Of a DNA stretch of 64,000 nucleotides, positions 26,660 to 37,878 are shown in pieces. The first letter of the stretch is position 1. The number at the start of each line of letters is the position of its first letter. Source of the DNA: Hydrogenophilales bacterium (lineage in GTDB: Bacteria; Pseudomonadota; Gammaproteobacteria; Burkholderiales; Thiobacillaceae); the NCBI GenBank assembly GCA_016703155.1, contig JADJCP010000004.1, positions 310,001 through 374,000 of the forward strand, in the 5' to 3' direction. The position numbers and the translations under genes were made by a program. The notes beneath the pieces were generated by a model. It was not told where the DNA came from, did no database searches, and was given only the letters and a program-made list of their open reading frames with translations.

Positions 26660-28336
26660 TCATGGCACGGTATCCTCCGGCACGACCCACCCCAACTCCC
26701 GGTGCCTGGCCAGATGCCTCGGCGTCCAGGAATGCGGCGTCCGGTCGACGAAATGATGGCGCGCCACGTGGTAGCTCGGGTCGAAGCCGTAGAAGTTGCG
26801 CTGCATGTGCTTGAGTTCCTCGGCCCGATAGCCGGCCAGGGGCTTGGTCAGTTCGTCGGCGGCGCGTTGCGCGCGTTTGGCTGCCAGGATTTCAGCGTAA
26901 TCGGTGCTCTCGGAGAGATTGTCGGCACGTTGTATCGCCCGGGTCAGGAAATCGCCCGGATCGGCCCCGAAATGGGCGTCGATGAAGCCGAGTGACTTGG
27001 CTTCGGCCACGCCCATGGGCAGACGATGGCGCATGATCTCCGCTGCCTTGTCCGCGCCGACGCGCCTCGGCAGCAGATAGGTCCAGTACTCCGAGCCATA
27101 CAGATTGCCCATGTTCTTGTAATGCGGATTGAGGATGACGCCGTCGCGCGCCCAGACGCGATCCGCCGCCAGGGCGAGGAAAGCGCCGCCGGCGCCGGCA
27201 TTGCCTTGCAGGGCGGCGACGGTGAGGTGGCTGTCGGTCTCGATGATCGCCTGACAAAGGTCGTCCATGGCGTTGATGTTGCGCCAGGATTCGTCCGGCG
27301 GCGAGTCCGCCGCCTCGATGCGTTTCAGGTCCAGGCCGTTGCTGAAGAAGTCGGCACTTCCGGCCAGGACGATGACTTTCGTGGGTCGTTGCCGCGCTTC
27401 TTGGTAGGCAACGCGCAGCCGTTCGCAGGCCGCCGTGCCGATCGCGCCGTTGTAGAAATCGAAGTGCAGGATGCCGACCGCGCCGCGCTCCTCGTAGCGG
27501 ATCACGCCATCGTCATCGGCAAGGACAGGCAGCTCGGTCGCCTCGGGAAAGGTCACGGCCACCGGCAGCTTGATGCCGCCCGGCCGCTTCGCATGACCAA
27601 TCCAGACCGCTCCGTCGACGGTGGCGCGCACCACGCCATCGCCGACGCGGCCCAGCAGCGCGCCGGGCGTACCCAGGCCCGGAAAGGCGCGGGCATCATG
27701 GATATGACAAGCCTGGCCGAAGAGCGTGTCGGCGACACCGGGGAAACCGTCCGCCGCGTGGACCTTGCGCAGCACCGTGGCCGTGTCGTCGCGCGCCCAG
27801 GCGATGGCCCGGTCGGACTGTGACATCAGCGGCTGCATGGGCTGCACGGGAACGGCCTGAGGTGTCCAGGTTCCGGCTCGATAGTCCGGCAGGCGCTCGA
27901 TGGCCGCCTTTACCGCCCGCACCGCCGCCTCGGTTACCTCGTTGCGGTACAGGCTGGATTTCTTCGCGGCCGGCATGGCGAAGGTCTCCGCCGCCCACAC
28001 CGGTCCGGCGTCCATCTCCGCCTCGGCCTGGAGCACAGTCACGCCCCATTCCGCGACGCCATTTATGATCGCCCAGTCCAGGGCCGACGGTCCCCGGTCG
28101 CCGACGATGCCGGGGTGAACGATCAGGCAAATATGCTCGCGCCAGATAACCTCGGGGATCGCCCGGCGCAGGTAGGGCGCCAGGATGAGGTGGGGCTTGA
28201 ACAGGGCTACGGCTTCGACCGTGACGCTGTCGTTGATATCGAACTCGATGGAAATCTCATGGCCTTGGGCGGTGAGTTCCACATAAAGCCGCTGCGTCAG
28301 GCTATTGAAGGCGTGGGTGAGGAAGAGGATGCGCAT
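26660..28336 (-). CDS. hypX: Hydrogenase maturation protein HypX (formyl-dependent CO synthesis)
   Basis: Two-domain cytoplasmic enzyme of 558 residues that makes the active-site CO ligand from N10-formyl-tetrahydrofolate in aerobic cells. The N-terminal half resembles formyltransferases (HPGIVGDRGPSALDWAI near residue 74), and the C-terminal half is an enoyl-CoA hydratase/isomerase fold (QGNAGAGGAFLALAAD oxyanion region near 370). Position between hypE and hoxA matches the R. eutropha order. Its presence agrees with an oxygen-tolerant hydrogenase. Confidence 0.94.
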   Translation of the reverse strand: MRILFLTHAFNSLTQRLYVELTAQGHEISIEFDINDSVTVEAVALFKPHLILAPYLRRAIPEVIWREHICLIVHPGIVGDRGPSALDWAIINGVAEWGVTVLQAEAEMDAGPVWAAETFAMPAAKKSSLYRNEVTEAAVRAVKAAIERLPDYRAGTWTPQAVPVQPMQPLMSQSDRAIAWARDDTATVLRKVHAADGFPGVADTLFGQACHIHDARAFPGLGTPGALLGRVGDGVVRATVDGAVWIGHAKRPGGIKLPVAVTFPEATELPVLADDDGVIRYEERGAVGILHFDFYNGAIGTAACERLRVAYQEARQRPTKVIVLAGSADFFSNGLDLKRIEAADSPPDESWRNINAMDDLCQAIIETDSHLTVAALQGNAGAGGAFLALAADRVWARDGVILNPHYKNMGNLYGSEYWTYLLPRRVGADKAAEIMRHRLPMGVAEAKSLGFIDAHFGADPGDFLTRAIQRADNLSESTDYAEILAAKRAQRAADELTKPLAGYRAEELKHMQRNFYGFDPSYHVARHHFVDRTPHSWTPRHLARHRELGWVVPEDTVP

Positions 28337-28375
28337 GGGTTACTTCCGAACGCCTGTTGGACCGGACGCACCGTC

Positions 28376-28518
28376 AAATCCGCCCTGTCCCCCCTTTTGC
28401 AAAGGGGGGAACCCTTCGTTACACACCTGCGGTTCTCCCTCTTCTCGCGAAGAGTGGGGCGCTTCGTTCAGCGCCAGCGGATCTCCCCCTTTGCAAAAGG
28501 GGGGCTGGGGGGGGATTT
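28376..28518. repeat. Family A palindromic repeat pair between DUF559 gene and hypX
   Basis: Inward-facing pair with a longer centre (about 75 bases) containing TTCTCGCGAAGAG. The right copy overlaps the 3' end of the DUF559 gene and encodes its last residues (PPSPPFAKGEIRWR). Confidence 0.82.
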
Positions 28519-28881
28519 CGCCGCCGTGGCTTCACGCACCGCGCTGAATATCACCTCCAGCACCGCCTCCGTTTCGGTAAGCATTTGCCTATCGTCGAAG
28601 CGCAGCACCCGCAGTCCTTGCGACTGTAACCAGGCATCCCGAAGTCTGTCGGCATGCCGCTGTCCAGGGTCATTGCTGTGCTGACTGCCATCCAACTCGA
28701 TCACCAGTTTTACCTTGGGCAAATAGAAATCGACGATGTACTTCCCTAGTGGCTTCTGTCGATAACAGCGCGTGCCGAGCTGGTCATGGCGTAAATGGAA
28801 CCACAAGCGTTGCTCCGCCTCGGTCATCCGTTGGCGCAAGGTTCTGGCGAAGGTCGCGTTCCGCTCAACGTAAGTCAGCAT
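28468..28881 (-). CDS. DUF559 domain protein (VSR/restriction-endonuclease-like fold)
   Basis: A 137-residue protein with the DUF559 pattern: LRQRMTEAEQRLWFHLR at the start, LGKYIVDFYLPKVKLVIELDGSQH in two blocks near residues 45-70, and RDAWLQSQGLRVLRF. The fold is related to very-short-patch-repair nucleases; the D and E/D-G-x-Q positions look intact. It begins at the end of hypE and is transcribed within the hyp array, which is not usual. Its C-terminal 14 or so residues come from a family A repeat. Function is unknown. Confidence 0.82.
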   Translation of the reverse strand: MLTYVERNATFARTLRQRMTEAEQRLWFHLRHDQLGTRCYRQKPLGKYIVDFYLPKVKLVIELDGSQHSNDPGQRHADRLRDAWLQSQGLRVLRFDDRQMLTETEAVLEVIFSAVREATAAKSPPSPPFAKGEIRWR

Positions 28882-28882
28882 C

Positions 28883-29936
28883 TCAACATATCCTCGGCAG
28901 CTGTTCGCCCGACAGCCAATCCACCATGCGCCGGCCGCCGAACCGGGTCTTCATCTGCACGAAGCCGTTGGCGTCCTCCACCACCTTGCCGATCACGGCG
29001 GCCTGTTGTCCAAGCGGATGGGCGCGCATGGCGGCGAGGAGGTATGTCGGCGTCCTCGGCGGCGCAGATGGCGATGAGTTTGCCTTCGTTGGCGATGTTC
29101 AGCGGGTCCAGTCCCAGCAACTCGCAGGCCGCGTCGACTTCCGGCTTCACCGGGATCGCCGCCTCTTCCAGGTGGATGCCGACACCGGATTGGTGGGCGA
29201 TCTCGTTGATGGTCGCCGCCAGGCCGCCGCGCGTCGGATCGCGCATGACTTTGATCTTTGCGCCGCTGGCGAGCATGGCGGCGGTGAGGCCATTGAGTGA
29301 CGCCGTGTCGGAGAGAATGGGCGCGTCGAAGGACAGGTTTTCGCGCTTCGACATGATCGCCGTGCCATGGTCGCCCACCGTGCCGGAGACCAGCAGGACG
29401 TCGCCGGGCCGGGCCAGGTCGCCGGAAAGATGCACGCCGTCGGGCAGGAAGCCGATGCCGGTGGTGGTGATGAAGACGCCGTCGCCCTTACCTTGCTCGA
29501 CGACTTTGGTGTCGCCGGCGACCAGCTTCACGCCGGCCTCGTTGGCCGCCCTGGCCATGGATTCGACGATGCGCGCCAGGTCGGCGAGGGGGAAGCCTTC
29601 TTCGAGGATGAAGCCGGCGGTGAGGTAGAGCGGCGTCGCGCCCATGACCGCGACATCGTTCACCGTGCCATGCACCGACAGGCCGCCGATGTCGCCGCCC
29701 GGGAAGAAGAGCGGCGAAACCACGTGGCTGTCGGTGGAGACCACCAGCTTGCCTTGCCCGAGCGGTAGGCAGGTGCCGTCGTTGCCCTGGGCCAGGTATT
29801 CGTTGCCGAGGTGTCTGGCGAACAGGTCGGTGATCAGTTGCACCATGGCCCGGCCGCCGCCGCCGTGGCTCATGTCGACGCGGCCGTGCTTGATGTCCAG
29901 GGGGCGGGCGTAGCCTTTCTTCACTTCACCGCTCAT
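28883..29936 (-). CDS. hypE: Hydrogenase maturation protein HypE (apparent frameshift)
   Basis: HypE dehydrates the thiocarbamate made by HypF to thiocyanate, giving the cyanide ligands. The N-terminus MSGEVKKGYARPLDIKHGR and DMSHGGGGRAM, and the ATP-binding AIRM-like fold, are clear. Near 29040 the frame shifts; removing one base gives ADILLAAMRAHPLG through to the catalytic C-terminal PRIC motif (350 residues, stop at 28883). As written, the gene would end at 28875 in the wrong frame without the essential cysteine. The start overlaps hypD by four bases. Confidence 0.88.
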
Positions 29937-31072
29937 GGCGTGGATTCCTCGAAGTCTTTGTGGCGCCCGTAGGTGTAATGGGCGGCGCAGGCGCCCTCGC
30001 TGGAGACCATGCATGAACCCATGGGCGACTCTGGCGTACACACCGTACCGAATATCTTGCAGTCGGTGGGCTTTTTCACGCCGCGCAGGATGGCGCCGCA
30101 TTCGCAGGCCTTGTTGTCCGGGACCGGCTGGTATTCCAGGTGGTAGCGCCGCTCGGCGTCGAACTCGGCGTACTTCTCGCGGATGCGCAGGGCGGAATAC
30201 GGCACCTCGCCCAGGCCGCGCCATTCGAAGCTGCGGCGTAGCTCGAACACCTCGGAGACCAGGTTCTGGGCCTTCTCGTTGCCCTCCGGGGTCACGGCAC
30301 GGGTGAACTCGTTCTCCACCGTCGCCCGACCCTCATTGACCTGGCGCACCAGCATGAGGATGGCCTGCATCACGTCCAGGGGCTCGAAGCCGGCGATGAC
30401 CACCGGCTTGCGGTATTCCTCGGCGAAAAATTCGTAGGGCCGGCTGCCGATGACCGTGGAGACGTGCGCCGGGCCGATGAAGCCATCCAGGGGCACCGTG
30501 CCCAGCTCGCGCACCTCGGGCGATTCGAGAATGTTCATGATCGCCGAGGGGGTGAGCACGTGGCAGCACAGGACGCTGAAGTTATTCAGGCCTTCGGCCT
30601 CGGCCATCTTGATGGCGACGGCGGTCGGCGGCGTGGTGGTCTCGAAGCCGATGGCGAAGAACACCACCTCTTTTTCCGAGTTGTCGCGGGCGATCTTCAG
30701 GGCATCGGTGACGGCGTAGACCATGCGGATGTCGCCACCGCGCGCTTTCGCCTTCATCAGCGACAGGCCGTTCGAGGCCGGCACGCGCACCGTGTCGGCA
30801 TAGGTGCAGAGGATGACGCCCCGCTCCAGTGCCAGCTTGATGGCCAGGTCGATGCGGCCGATGGGCAACACGCACACCGGGCAGCCGGGGCCGTGGATCA
30901 TGCGCACGTTCTCGGGCAGCAGGTCGGGTACGCCGTAGCGCGAGATGGCATGCGTGTGGCCGCCGCAGAACTCCATGAAGTTGTAGCGGCGGTCGGGGCG
31001 GACCTCGGCGGCGATGGCCCTGGCAAGTCCCTGGGCGACCTCGCCGTCGCGGAATTCGTCGACGTATTTCAT
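29933..31072 (-). CDS. hypD: Hydrogenase maturation protein HypD
   Basis: Iron-sulfur scaffold that, with HypC, carries the Fe(CN)2CO unit. The 379-residue protein has the family motifs CGGHTHAISRYG, IHGPGCPVC and the C-terminal four-cysteine region (ACECGAILRG, CKIFGTVCTP). The frame extends upstream into a family A repeat; the ATG at 31072 with AAGGAT before it is the proper start. It is 163 bases after hypC. Confidence 0.95.
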   Translation of the reverse strand: MKYVDEFRDGEVAQGLARAIAAEVRPDRRYNFMEFCGGHTHAISRYGVPDLLPENVRMIHGPGCPVCVLPIGRIDLAIKLALERGVILCTYADTVRVPASNGLSLMKAKARGGDIRMVYAVTDALKIARDNSEKEVVFFAIGFETTTPPTAVAIKMAEAEGLNNFSVLCCHVLTPSAIMNILESPEVRELGTVPLDGFIGPAHVSTVIGSRPYEFFAEEYRKPVVIAGFEPLDVMQAILMLVRQVNEGRATVENEFTRAVTPEGNEKAQNLVSEVFELRRSFEWRGLGEVPYSALRIREKYAEFDAERRYHLEYQPVPDNKACECGAILRGVKKPTDCKIFGTVCTPESPMGSCMVSSEGACAAHYTYGRHKDFEESTP

Positions 31073-31110
31073 CGCGCGATCCTTGTTGATCTGGCCTCGA
31101 ATGCCATGAC

Positions 31111-31213
31111 ATCCCCCTTTGCAAAAGGGGGAATGAGGGGGATTTCTACGGCGTGCTCCTGATCCAGATGCCGCAAAATCCCCCCTGCCCCCCTTTTCCA
31201 ACGGGTGGGAAAC
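31111..31213. repeat. Family A palindromic repeat pair between hypC and hypD
   Basis: Outward-facing pair: 31111-31145 with core CCCCCTTTGCAAAAGGGGG then GGGGGATTT, and 31175-31213 with AAAATCCCCCC then a degenerate core (CCCCCCTTTTCCAACGGGTGGG). It fills the gap upstream of hypD. Confidence 0.82.
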
Positions 31214-31235
31214 CCAGTCTCGACATAGCGCCGAT

Positions 31236-31466
31236 TCACAAAGCCTCCGACATCAGCCCGGCCTCGGCCATCAGGGCGAGGGTCTTTTCGGCCTCCTCCG
31301 GATCGAGCCGGGTCAGCGCGTAGCCGACGTGGATGATGACGAAATCGCCGATGGCGACATCTTCCACCAAGGCCAGGGAAACATCCTTGCGGACACCACC
31401 GAGGTCTACGATGGCCTGGTCGTTGTCGTTGATTTCCACCACACGGGCGGGGATGGCGAGACACAT
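31236..31466 (-). CDS. hypC: Hydrogenase maturation chaperone HypC
   Basis: Small chaperone, 76 residues, starting MCLAIPARVVEI with the essential Cys2 that binds the iron unit and the precursor large subunit. The frame reads further upstream into hypF, but the Cys2 start at ATG 31466 with AGAGGA before it is correct. It lies between hypF and hypD. Confidence 0.95.
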   Translation of the reverse strand: MCLAIPARVVEINDNDQAIVDLGGVRKDVSLALVEDVAIGDFVIIHVGYALTRLDPEEAEKTLALMAEAGLMSEAL

Positions 31467-31479
31467 GGCGTAAGTCCTC

Positions 31480-33960
<2,481 letters not shown>

Positions 33961-33963
33961 CCC

Positions 33964-34044
33964 GTAGCCTGGATGCAGCGAAGCGGAATCCGGGAGCCTG
34001 GACTCCTCGGTTTCCCGGATTGCGCTTTGCTCCATCCGGGCTAC
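33964..34044. repeat. Family C palindromic element at the 5' end of hypF
   Basis: Imperfect long inverted repeat: GTAGCCTGGATGCAGCG on one side and CTCCATCCGGGCTAC on the other, with AATCCGGGAG and CCCGGATTGCG inner arms. It contains an in-frame ATG (34035) that extends the hypF frame. Such elements are common in proteobacterial intergenic DNA; it separates the small membrane protein gene from hypF. Confidence 0.75.
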
Positions 34045-34087
34045 TCGCTACTCATCTGACCATCTCGGGGCGCCGAGCCTACAGGGC

Positions 34088-34438
34088 TCACAGTTGTACT
34101 CCGACCCGCCGCAATAGGGGCAGTAATGCGAAGTAACTACCCATGGTCGATGCGATCGAAATTCCGAGACTGAGCCAAAAATTCCAGCCCAGCCTGAGCA
34201 GAATGGGTAATAGAAGAAACAAAACCAGCGAAGGCAGCACCAGCCAAAAAATCTGGCTTGAAAGTTCGGCGATTCGTGATGGCTCCGAACCCTCGATGTG
34301 GAGCCAGACAAACGCCAGCAACGATGTAAGGGGCAAGGCAGCCATAAGCGCGGCAAATCCGGAGCTTCTCTTGGCGATTTCCGAGATGGCCACAATGATC
34401 AGCGCGGAGAGAATCACCTTGTGCGCGTAATAAAACAT
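34088..34438 (-). CDS. Small four-helix membrane protein, DUF3147-like
   Basis: A 116-residue hydrophobic protein with four predicted membrane segments (start MFYYAHKVILSALIIVAISEIAKRS; end GSYFALLPLLRRVG). The layout resembles DUF3147 proteins. It starts five bases after hypB in the same direction, so it is co-transcribed within the hyp array, between hypB and hypF, where other hox clusters have no gene. Role unknown; a link to nickel or membrane transport cannot be claimed. Confidence 0.75.
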   Translation of the reverse strand: MFYYAHKVILSALIIVAISEIAKRSSGFAALMAALPLTSLLAFVWLHIEGSEPSRIAELSSQIFWLVLPSLVLFLLLPILLRLGWNFWLSLGISIASTMGSYFALLPLLRRVGVQL

Positions 34439-34442
34439 ATGG

Positions 34443-35573
34443 CTAGCCCTGGCTGTTCGCCAACTTCGCTTCCAGCTCGGCGATGCGCTTCCGCAGCAGA
34501 TCGACATTCTGCTGGCGCGCCGACTTGGCCTGACCCAACCCCGCCATCAGCCACCCCAACCACTCTTCCATCCCGGCCCCGCTGGTCGCCGAAAGCTGCA
34601 TGACCTCCAGCTTCGGATTCACCCGATGGGCGTATTCCACGCACTTGGCCACGTCGAAATTCAGGTAGGGCAGCAGATCCACCTTGTTGAGGATCATCAG
34701 GTCGGCGGCGTTGAACATGTCCGGGTACTTGAGGGGTTTGTCCTCGCCTTCGGTCACCGAGAGGATGACCACCTTGTGGGCTTCGCCCAGGTCGAAGGCG
34801 GCGGGGCAGACGAGATTGCCGACATTTTCGATCATCAGCAGGCTGTCGTCGGGCAGGGTCAGGCGTTCCAGGGCGTGGCCGACCATGTGGGCGTCCAGGT
34901 GGCAGCCCTTGCCGGTGTTGACCTGGATGGCCGGTGCCCCTGTTGCACGAATCCGGTCGGCGTCGTGACTGGTCTGCTGGTCGCCTTCGACAACCGCGAC
35001 CGGGGCCTGGCCTTTGAGCATCTCGATGGTTTTCACCAACAAGGTCGTTTTGCCCGAGCCGGGGCTGGAGACGAGGTTGACGGCAAAGATGCCGTGCTCG
35101 GCGAAGTGTTTGCGGTTGCCGTCGGCGTAGGCGTTGTTCTTGCCGAGGATGTCCTGTTCGATCCGGACCATGCGTTCCTGGCTGAGGCCGGGGGCGTGGG
35201 CATGCGCCGGGCCGAGGCCGTAGTGCAGGTCGCCCGTATGTTGGTGATAGTGCATATGATCGTGCGGTGCGCCGGTGGCATGCAGCGTGTCATGACCATG
35301 CTCGTGCGCCGCGCTGTCGTCGTGCAGGTGGTCGTGACCGTGCTCATGCCCGGTGTGGCTGTGCTCGTGCACGTGGGCATGCTCGTGGCCGTGGCTGTGT
35401 GGGTGCGGATGGCTGTGCGTCACGCCGTCGGCGTGCGTATGTTCGTGGGCATGCTCATGGGCATGGTCGTGACCATGCTCATGGGCGTGGGGGTGGGCGT
35501 GATCATGAGGATGCTCATGATCGTGGCCTTCGATCCGGGTTTCGCCCTGGCCGCAGCCGCAAACGGTACACAT
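34443..35573 (-). CDS. hypB: Hydrogenase nickel incorporation GTPase HypB, His-rich
   Basis: GTPase that inserts nickel with HypA. It begins MCTVCGCGQGE, followed by a stretch of about 110 residues with some 44 histidines, mostly in HxH repeats, a nickel store as in rhizobial HypB. The GTPase domain has SSPGSGKTTLL, EGDQQT, ENVGNLVCP and NKVDLLPY. The ATG at 35573 is chosen over one two codons earlier because it gives the MCTVCGCG start and better spacing to AAGGAG. Confidence 0.94.
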   Translation of the reverse strand: MCTVCGCGQGETRIEGHDHEHPHDHAHPHAHEHGHDHAHEHAHEHTHADGVTHSHPHPHSHGHEHAHVHEHSHTGHEHGHDHLHDDSAAHEHGHDTLHATGAPHDHMHYHQHTGDLHYGLGPAHAHAPGLSQERMVRIEQDILGKNNAYADGNRKHFAEHGIFAVNLVSSPGSGKTTLLVKTIEMLKGQAPVAVVEGDQQTSHDADRIRATGAPAIQVNTGKGCHLDAHMVGHALERLTLPDDSLLMIENVGNLVCPAAFDLGEAHKVVILSVTEGEDKPLKYPDMFNAADLMILNKVDLLPYLNFDVAKCVEYAHRVNPKLEVMQLSATSGAGMEEWLGWLMAGLGQAKSARQQNVDLLRKRIAELEAKLANSQG

Positions 35574-35623
35574 GGTCATAACTCCTTACTTCGAAAAGAA
35601 ATCGCGCGGACGATCACCGGCTC

Positions 35624-35647
35624 ATCGCGGGCAAGCCCGCTCCTACA
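35624..35647. repeat. Single REP unit (family B) between hypB and hypA
   Basis: One arm-type palindrome ATCGCGGGCAAGCCCGCTCC ending TACA, the same family as the hypF and hoxJ copies but unpaired. It fills the short gap just after the hypA stop. Confidence 0.7.
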
Positions 35648-35651
35648 AAGG

Positions 35652-35993
35652 TTATTCGACCAACAAATCCTTGACCCGCATCTCGGTGCCGCCGGTGGCC
35701 TGCACCTGATAGCCGCCGCAGCGCGGGCAGGGGTCGTACAAGGCGTCCAGCGCCACGCTGACGCCGCATTGCATGCACCAGCCGGTGCCGGGAACACGTT
35801 CCAGCTCGACCCGTGCGCCCTCGGCAACGCTGCCATTCAGCACCACATCCATGCAGAAGCTCAGCGCTTCGATTTCAACCCCGGACAGGGCGCCGATTTC
35901 CAGGCGCACTTCCTTGACCCTGGCGAAGCCCTGCTTGCGCGCCGTGTCTTCGACGATCTCAAGGATACTCTCGGCAAGGGACATTTCGTGCAT
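35652..35993 (-). CDS. hypA: Hydrogenase nickel incorporation protein HypA
   Basis: Nickel and zinc protein of 113 residues starting MHEMSLAESIL, with His2 as nickel ligand and a zinc site CMQCG...CPRCGG near residues 73-93. It delivers nickel to the large subunit with HypB. It starts two bases after the hoxV stop. Confidence 0.95.
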   Translation of the reverse strand: MHEMSLAESILEIVEDTARKQGFARVKEVRLEIGALSGVEIEALSFCMDVVLNGSVAEGARVELERVPGTGWCMQCGVSVALDALYDPCPRCGGYQVQATGGTEMRVKDLLVE

Positions 35994-35995
35994 GG

Positions 35996-37120
35996 TCAGG
36001 GCTTTTCCAGGGTGATGCCATAGTCGACACAGGGATCGAGGGAAAGTGCGATCTGGCGCGCGGCGGCGTGGAGTTCGGCGTCGGCGGGCAGGCTGACCAA
36101 GGCCTCGGCCAGCGGGCCGGCGGGATGAAAATTCCACTCCGTGGGGGCGATGATACGGTATTGCTCGACCTTGCCGTCGACCAGGCGCACCAGGTGCAGC
36201 AACAGGCCGCGCGAGGTCTCGACGCCGGCGACGCCGATCTGATCGGGCAAGGTCCAGGCGCGTAATACCGTCGTTTCGGCGCTGCGCAGCCAGGCAGGCA
36301 AAAGGGCCAGTTCCAGCAAGCGTGCCAGCATGCGCGCGCCGACACCGCGTCCGCGCTGTGCCAGCCACTGTCGCACCGGCGTGTGCGCCTGGCGGCGGGC
36401 CAGGGCGCCGGTCTCGGCGGGCCGGCGCTGGCCGTCCGCGGCGGGCCACTCGGGACGGGCGCAAAACGCCGGGGTCTCCAGGGCCTGGGCCGCCAGCCAC
36501 TGGATGCCGTTCTTGTGTAGTCCGTCCACGGCGGGAAGCAGCGGGACATGGCTGATGCCGATATCCGCGCCTTGCCCAAGCTCGTCGAACAAGGCGGCGG
36601 TCGGGGTACCACGCCCGTTTGCCCAGGCGTCGAAGCCGGGCAAGGCGGCTTCGACGCTGAAACGCGCCAGCCAATTCGCTACGGGCTCGCCCAGAAGCGG
36701 TCCGGCGAGGACGGTTTCGAGGGTGTCGGCAAGCACCAGGGCATTGTCGCCGGCGCGGCGCAGCGCCAGCAGCAACGCCGGATCGGCGGCCCGCCCCTGT
36801 CGCGATGGCCAGTCCAGGAGCAGGCGCCAGGCGTGTTCCTGGGCCATCTCGGCGAGGATCTTGCGTTGCCTGGACAAGGTGGTATCGGTACTTGCGGATT
36901 CCCCCAGTGCCGCCGCGCAGGCGGCCTCGGCGGCGATACGCTGGGCACGACCGCAGAGGGTGAAGAGCATTCCGGCGAGGTCCGCCGCCTCGGCGGGGGT
37001 GCGACCGGCCATGAGCCGCTGCGCGACCTGCGGGCGCGATGAAACGATGCGCGCTTCAGGCGCCTCGTCGCCATGACGGACGAGACTGATGTCGATGCGG
37101 CCTTCCAGGCTGGAACTCAT
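35996..37120 (-). CDS. hoxV: Hydrogenase assembly scaffold HoxV/HupK
   Basis: A 374-residue protein distantly related to hydrogenase large subunits: it keeps large-subunit-like blocks (RGLLLHLVRLVDGKVEQYRI, IAPTEWNFHPAGP) and a C-terminal LDPCVDYGI, but lacks the N-terminal RxCGxC nickel motif, having LCGRAQ instead. HoxV/HupK is thought to act as a scaffold for the Fe(CN)2CO unit. It precedes hypA, as in R. eutropha. Confidence 0.88.
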   Translation of the reverse strand: MSSSLEGRIDISLVRHGDEAPEARIVSSRPQVAQRLMAGRTPAEAADLAGMLFTLCGRAQRIAAEAACAAALGESASTDTTLSRQRKILAEMAQEHAWRLLLDWPSRQGRAADPALLLALRRAGDNALVLADTLETVLAGPLLGEPVANWLARFSVEAALPGFDAWANGRGTPTAALFDELGQGADIGISHVPLLPAVDGLHKNGIQWLAAQALETPAFCARPEWPAADGQRRPAETGALARRQAHTPVRQWLAQRGRGVGARMLARLLELALLPAWLRSAETTVLRAWTLPDQIGVAGVETSRGLLLHLVRLVDGKVEQYRIIAPTEWNFHPAGPLAEALVSLPADAELHAAARQIALSLDPCVDYGITLEKP

Positions 37121-37136
37121 GACGGTATTGAATCAA

Positions 37137-37667
37137 TCAAGGCCGGGGATCTTTCGGTAACAGCGCCGCGAAGAATCCGCGCCGGCTCAGCGGCTGTTCC
37201 AGGCGCGCCGCCAATCCGCTTGGAGGCGGCACCTCGGGTGTGGCGACCGGGGTCTCGGCTTCCGGTGTGAAGAGGGTTTCCAGCACCGATTCGGCGACCG
37301 CCTGTGCGCTTTCCATGGCGCCGAACTGACTCATGGGCGAGACCAGGGAACTGGTCCAGTAGGCCCCCAGCGCGGCTTCGTGCGCCGAGAGGAATTCGTA
37401 TTCGCCCGAGGGCAATGGCCGCACGCGGCGCGTGCCGCTACCCAGGTCGGCGGCTTCGTCCGGTGCATCCGGCAGGCAGATCAGGTTCATGAACCAGGGG
37501 GTGATCAGGACGCCGTACCAGCCGTCGCGCCAATGCCGAAAGCCCACCGCCGCCACCGACAATGCGGGATTCAGGATGGGCAGGCCGGCCATGCGTGTCG
37601 CGGCGATGTCCTTGAAGACCACTTCGAGGCGCGTGACGGGTGAATCGGGTACCGCGGTTTCAGTCAT
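37137..37667 (-). CDS. hoxT: Hydrogenase assembly chaperone HoxT/HupJ (HybE family)
   Basis: A 176-residue protein of the HybE family, with the signature GFRHWRDGWYGVLITPWFMNL near residue 45 (in two blocks) and a proline-rich C-terminal tail. HybE-type proteins shield the small or large subunit during export of the membrane-bound enzyme. Its start overlaps the end of hoxR by eight bases; the upstream part of the open frame is not real. Confidence 0.88.
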   Translation of the reverse strand: MTETAVPDSPVTRLEVVFKDIAATRMAGLPILNPALSVAAVGFRHWRDGWYGVLITPWFMNLICLPDAPDEAADLGSGTRRVRPLPSGEYEFLSAHEAALGAYWTSSLVSPMSQFGAMESAQAVAESVLETLFTPEAETPVATPEVPPPSGLAARLEQPLSRRGFFAALLPKDPRP

Positions 37668-37878
37668 CCAGAACCATGAATTGGCTACGTTCGCCGTCGC
37701 AATTCGGACAGCGCCAATGGGCCGGCAGGTCGGCGAAGGGCGTGCCCGGGGCGACCTGCCAAACCGGGTCGCCTTCGGCCGGGTCGTAGACATGCCAGCA
37801 GATCTTGCATTCTAACCGGGCGTCGGGCTGGATGCGCTCGACATCGCCGAGGAAGGAACCCTCGAAGGTGGCTGTCAT
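37660..37878 (-). CDS. hoxR: Rubredoxin-like protein HoxR/HupI
   Basis: A 72-residue rubredoxin with two knuckles, CKICWHVYDP and CPNCDGERSQF, that bind one iron. HoxR is needed for making the oxygen-tolerant small subunit at high oxygen. The ATG at 37878 overlaps the hoxQ stop as ATGA; an ATG three codons upstream is possible. Confidence 0.92.
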   Translation of the reverse strand: MTATFEGSFLGDVERIQPDARLECKICWHVYDPAEGDPVWQVAPGTPFADLPAHWRCPNCDGERSQFMVLDD

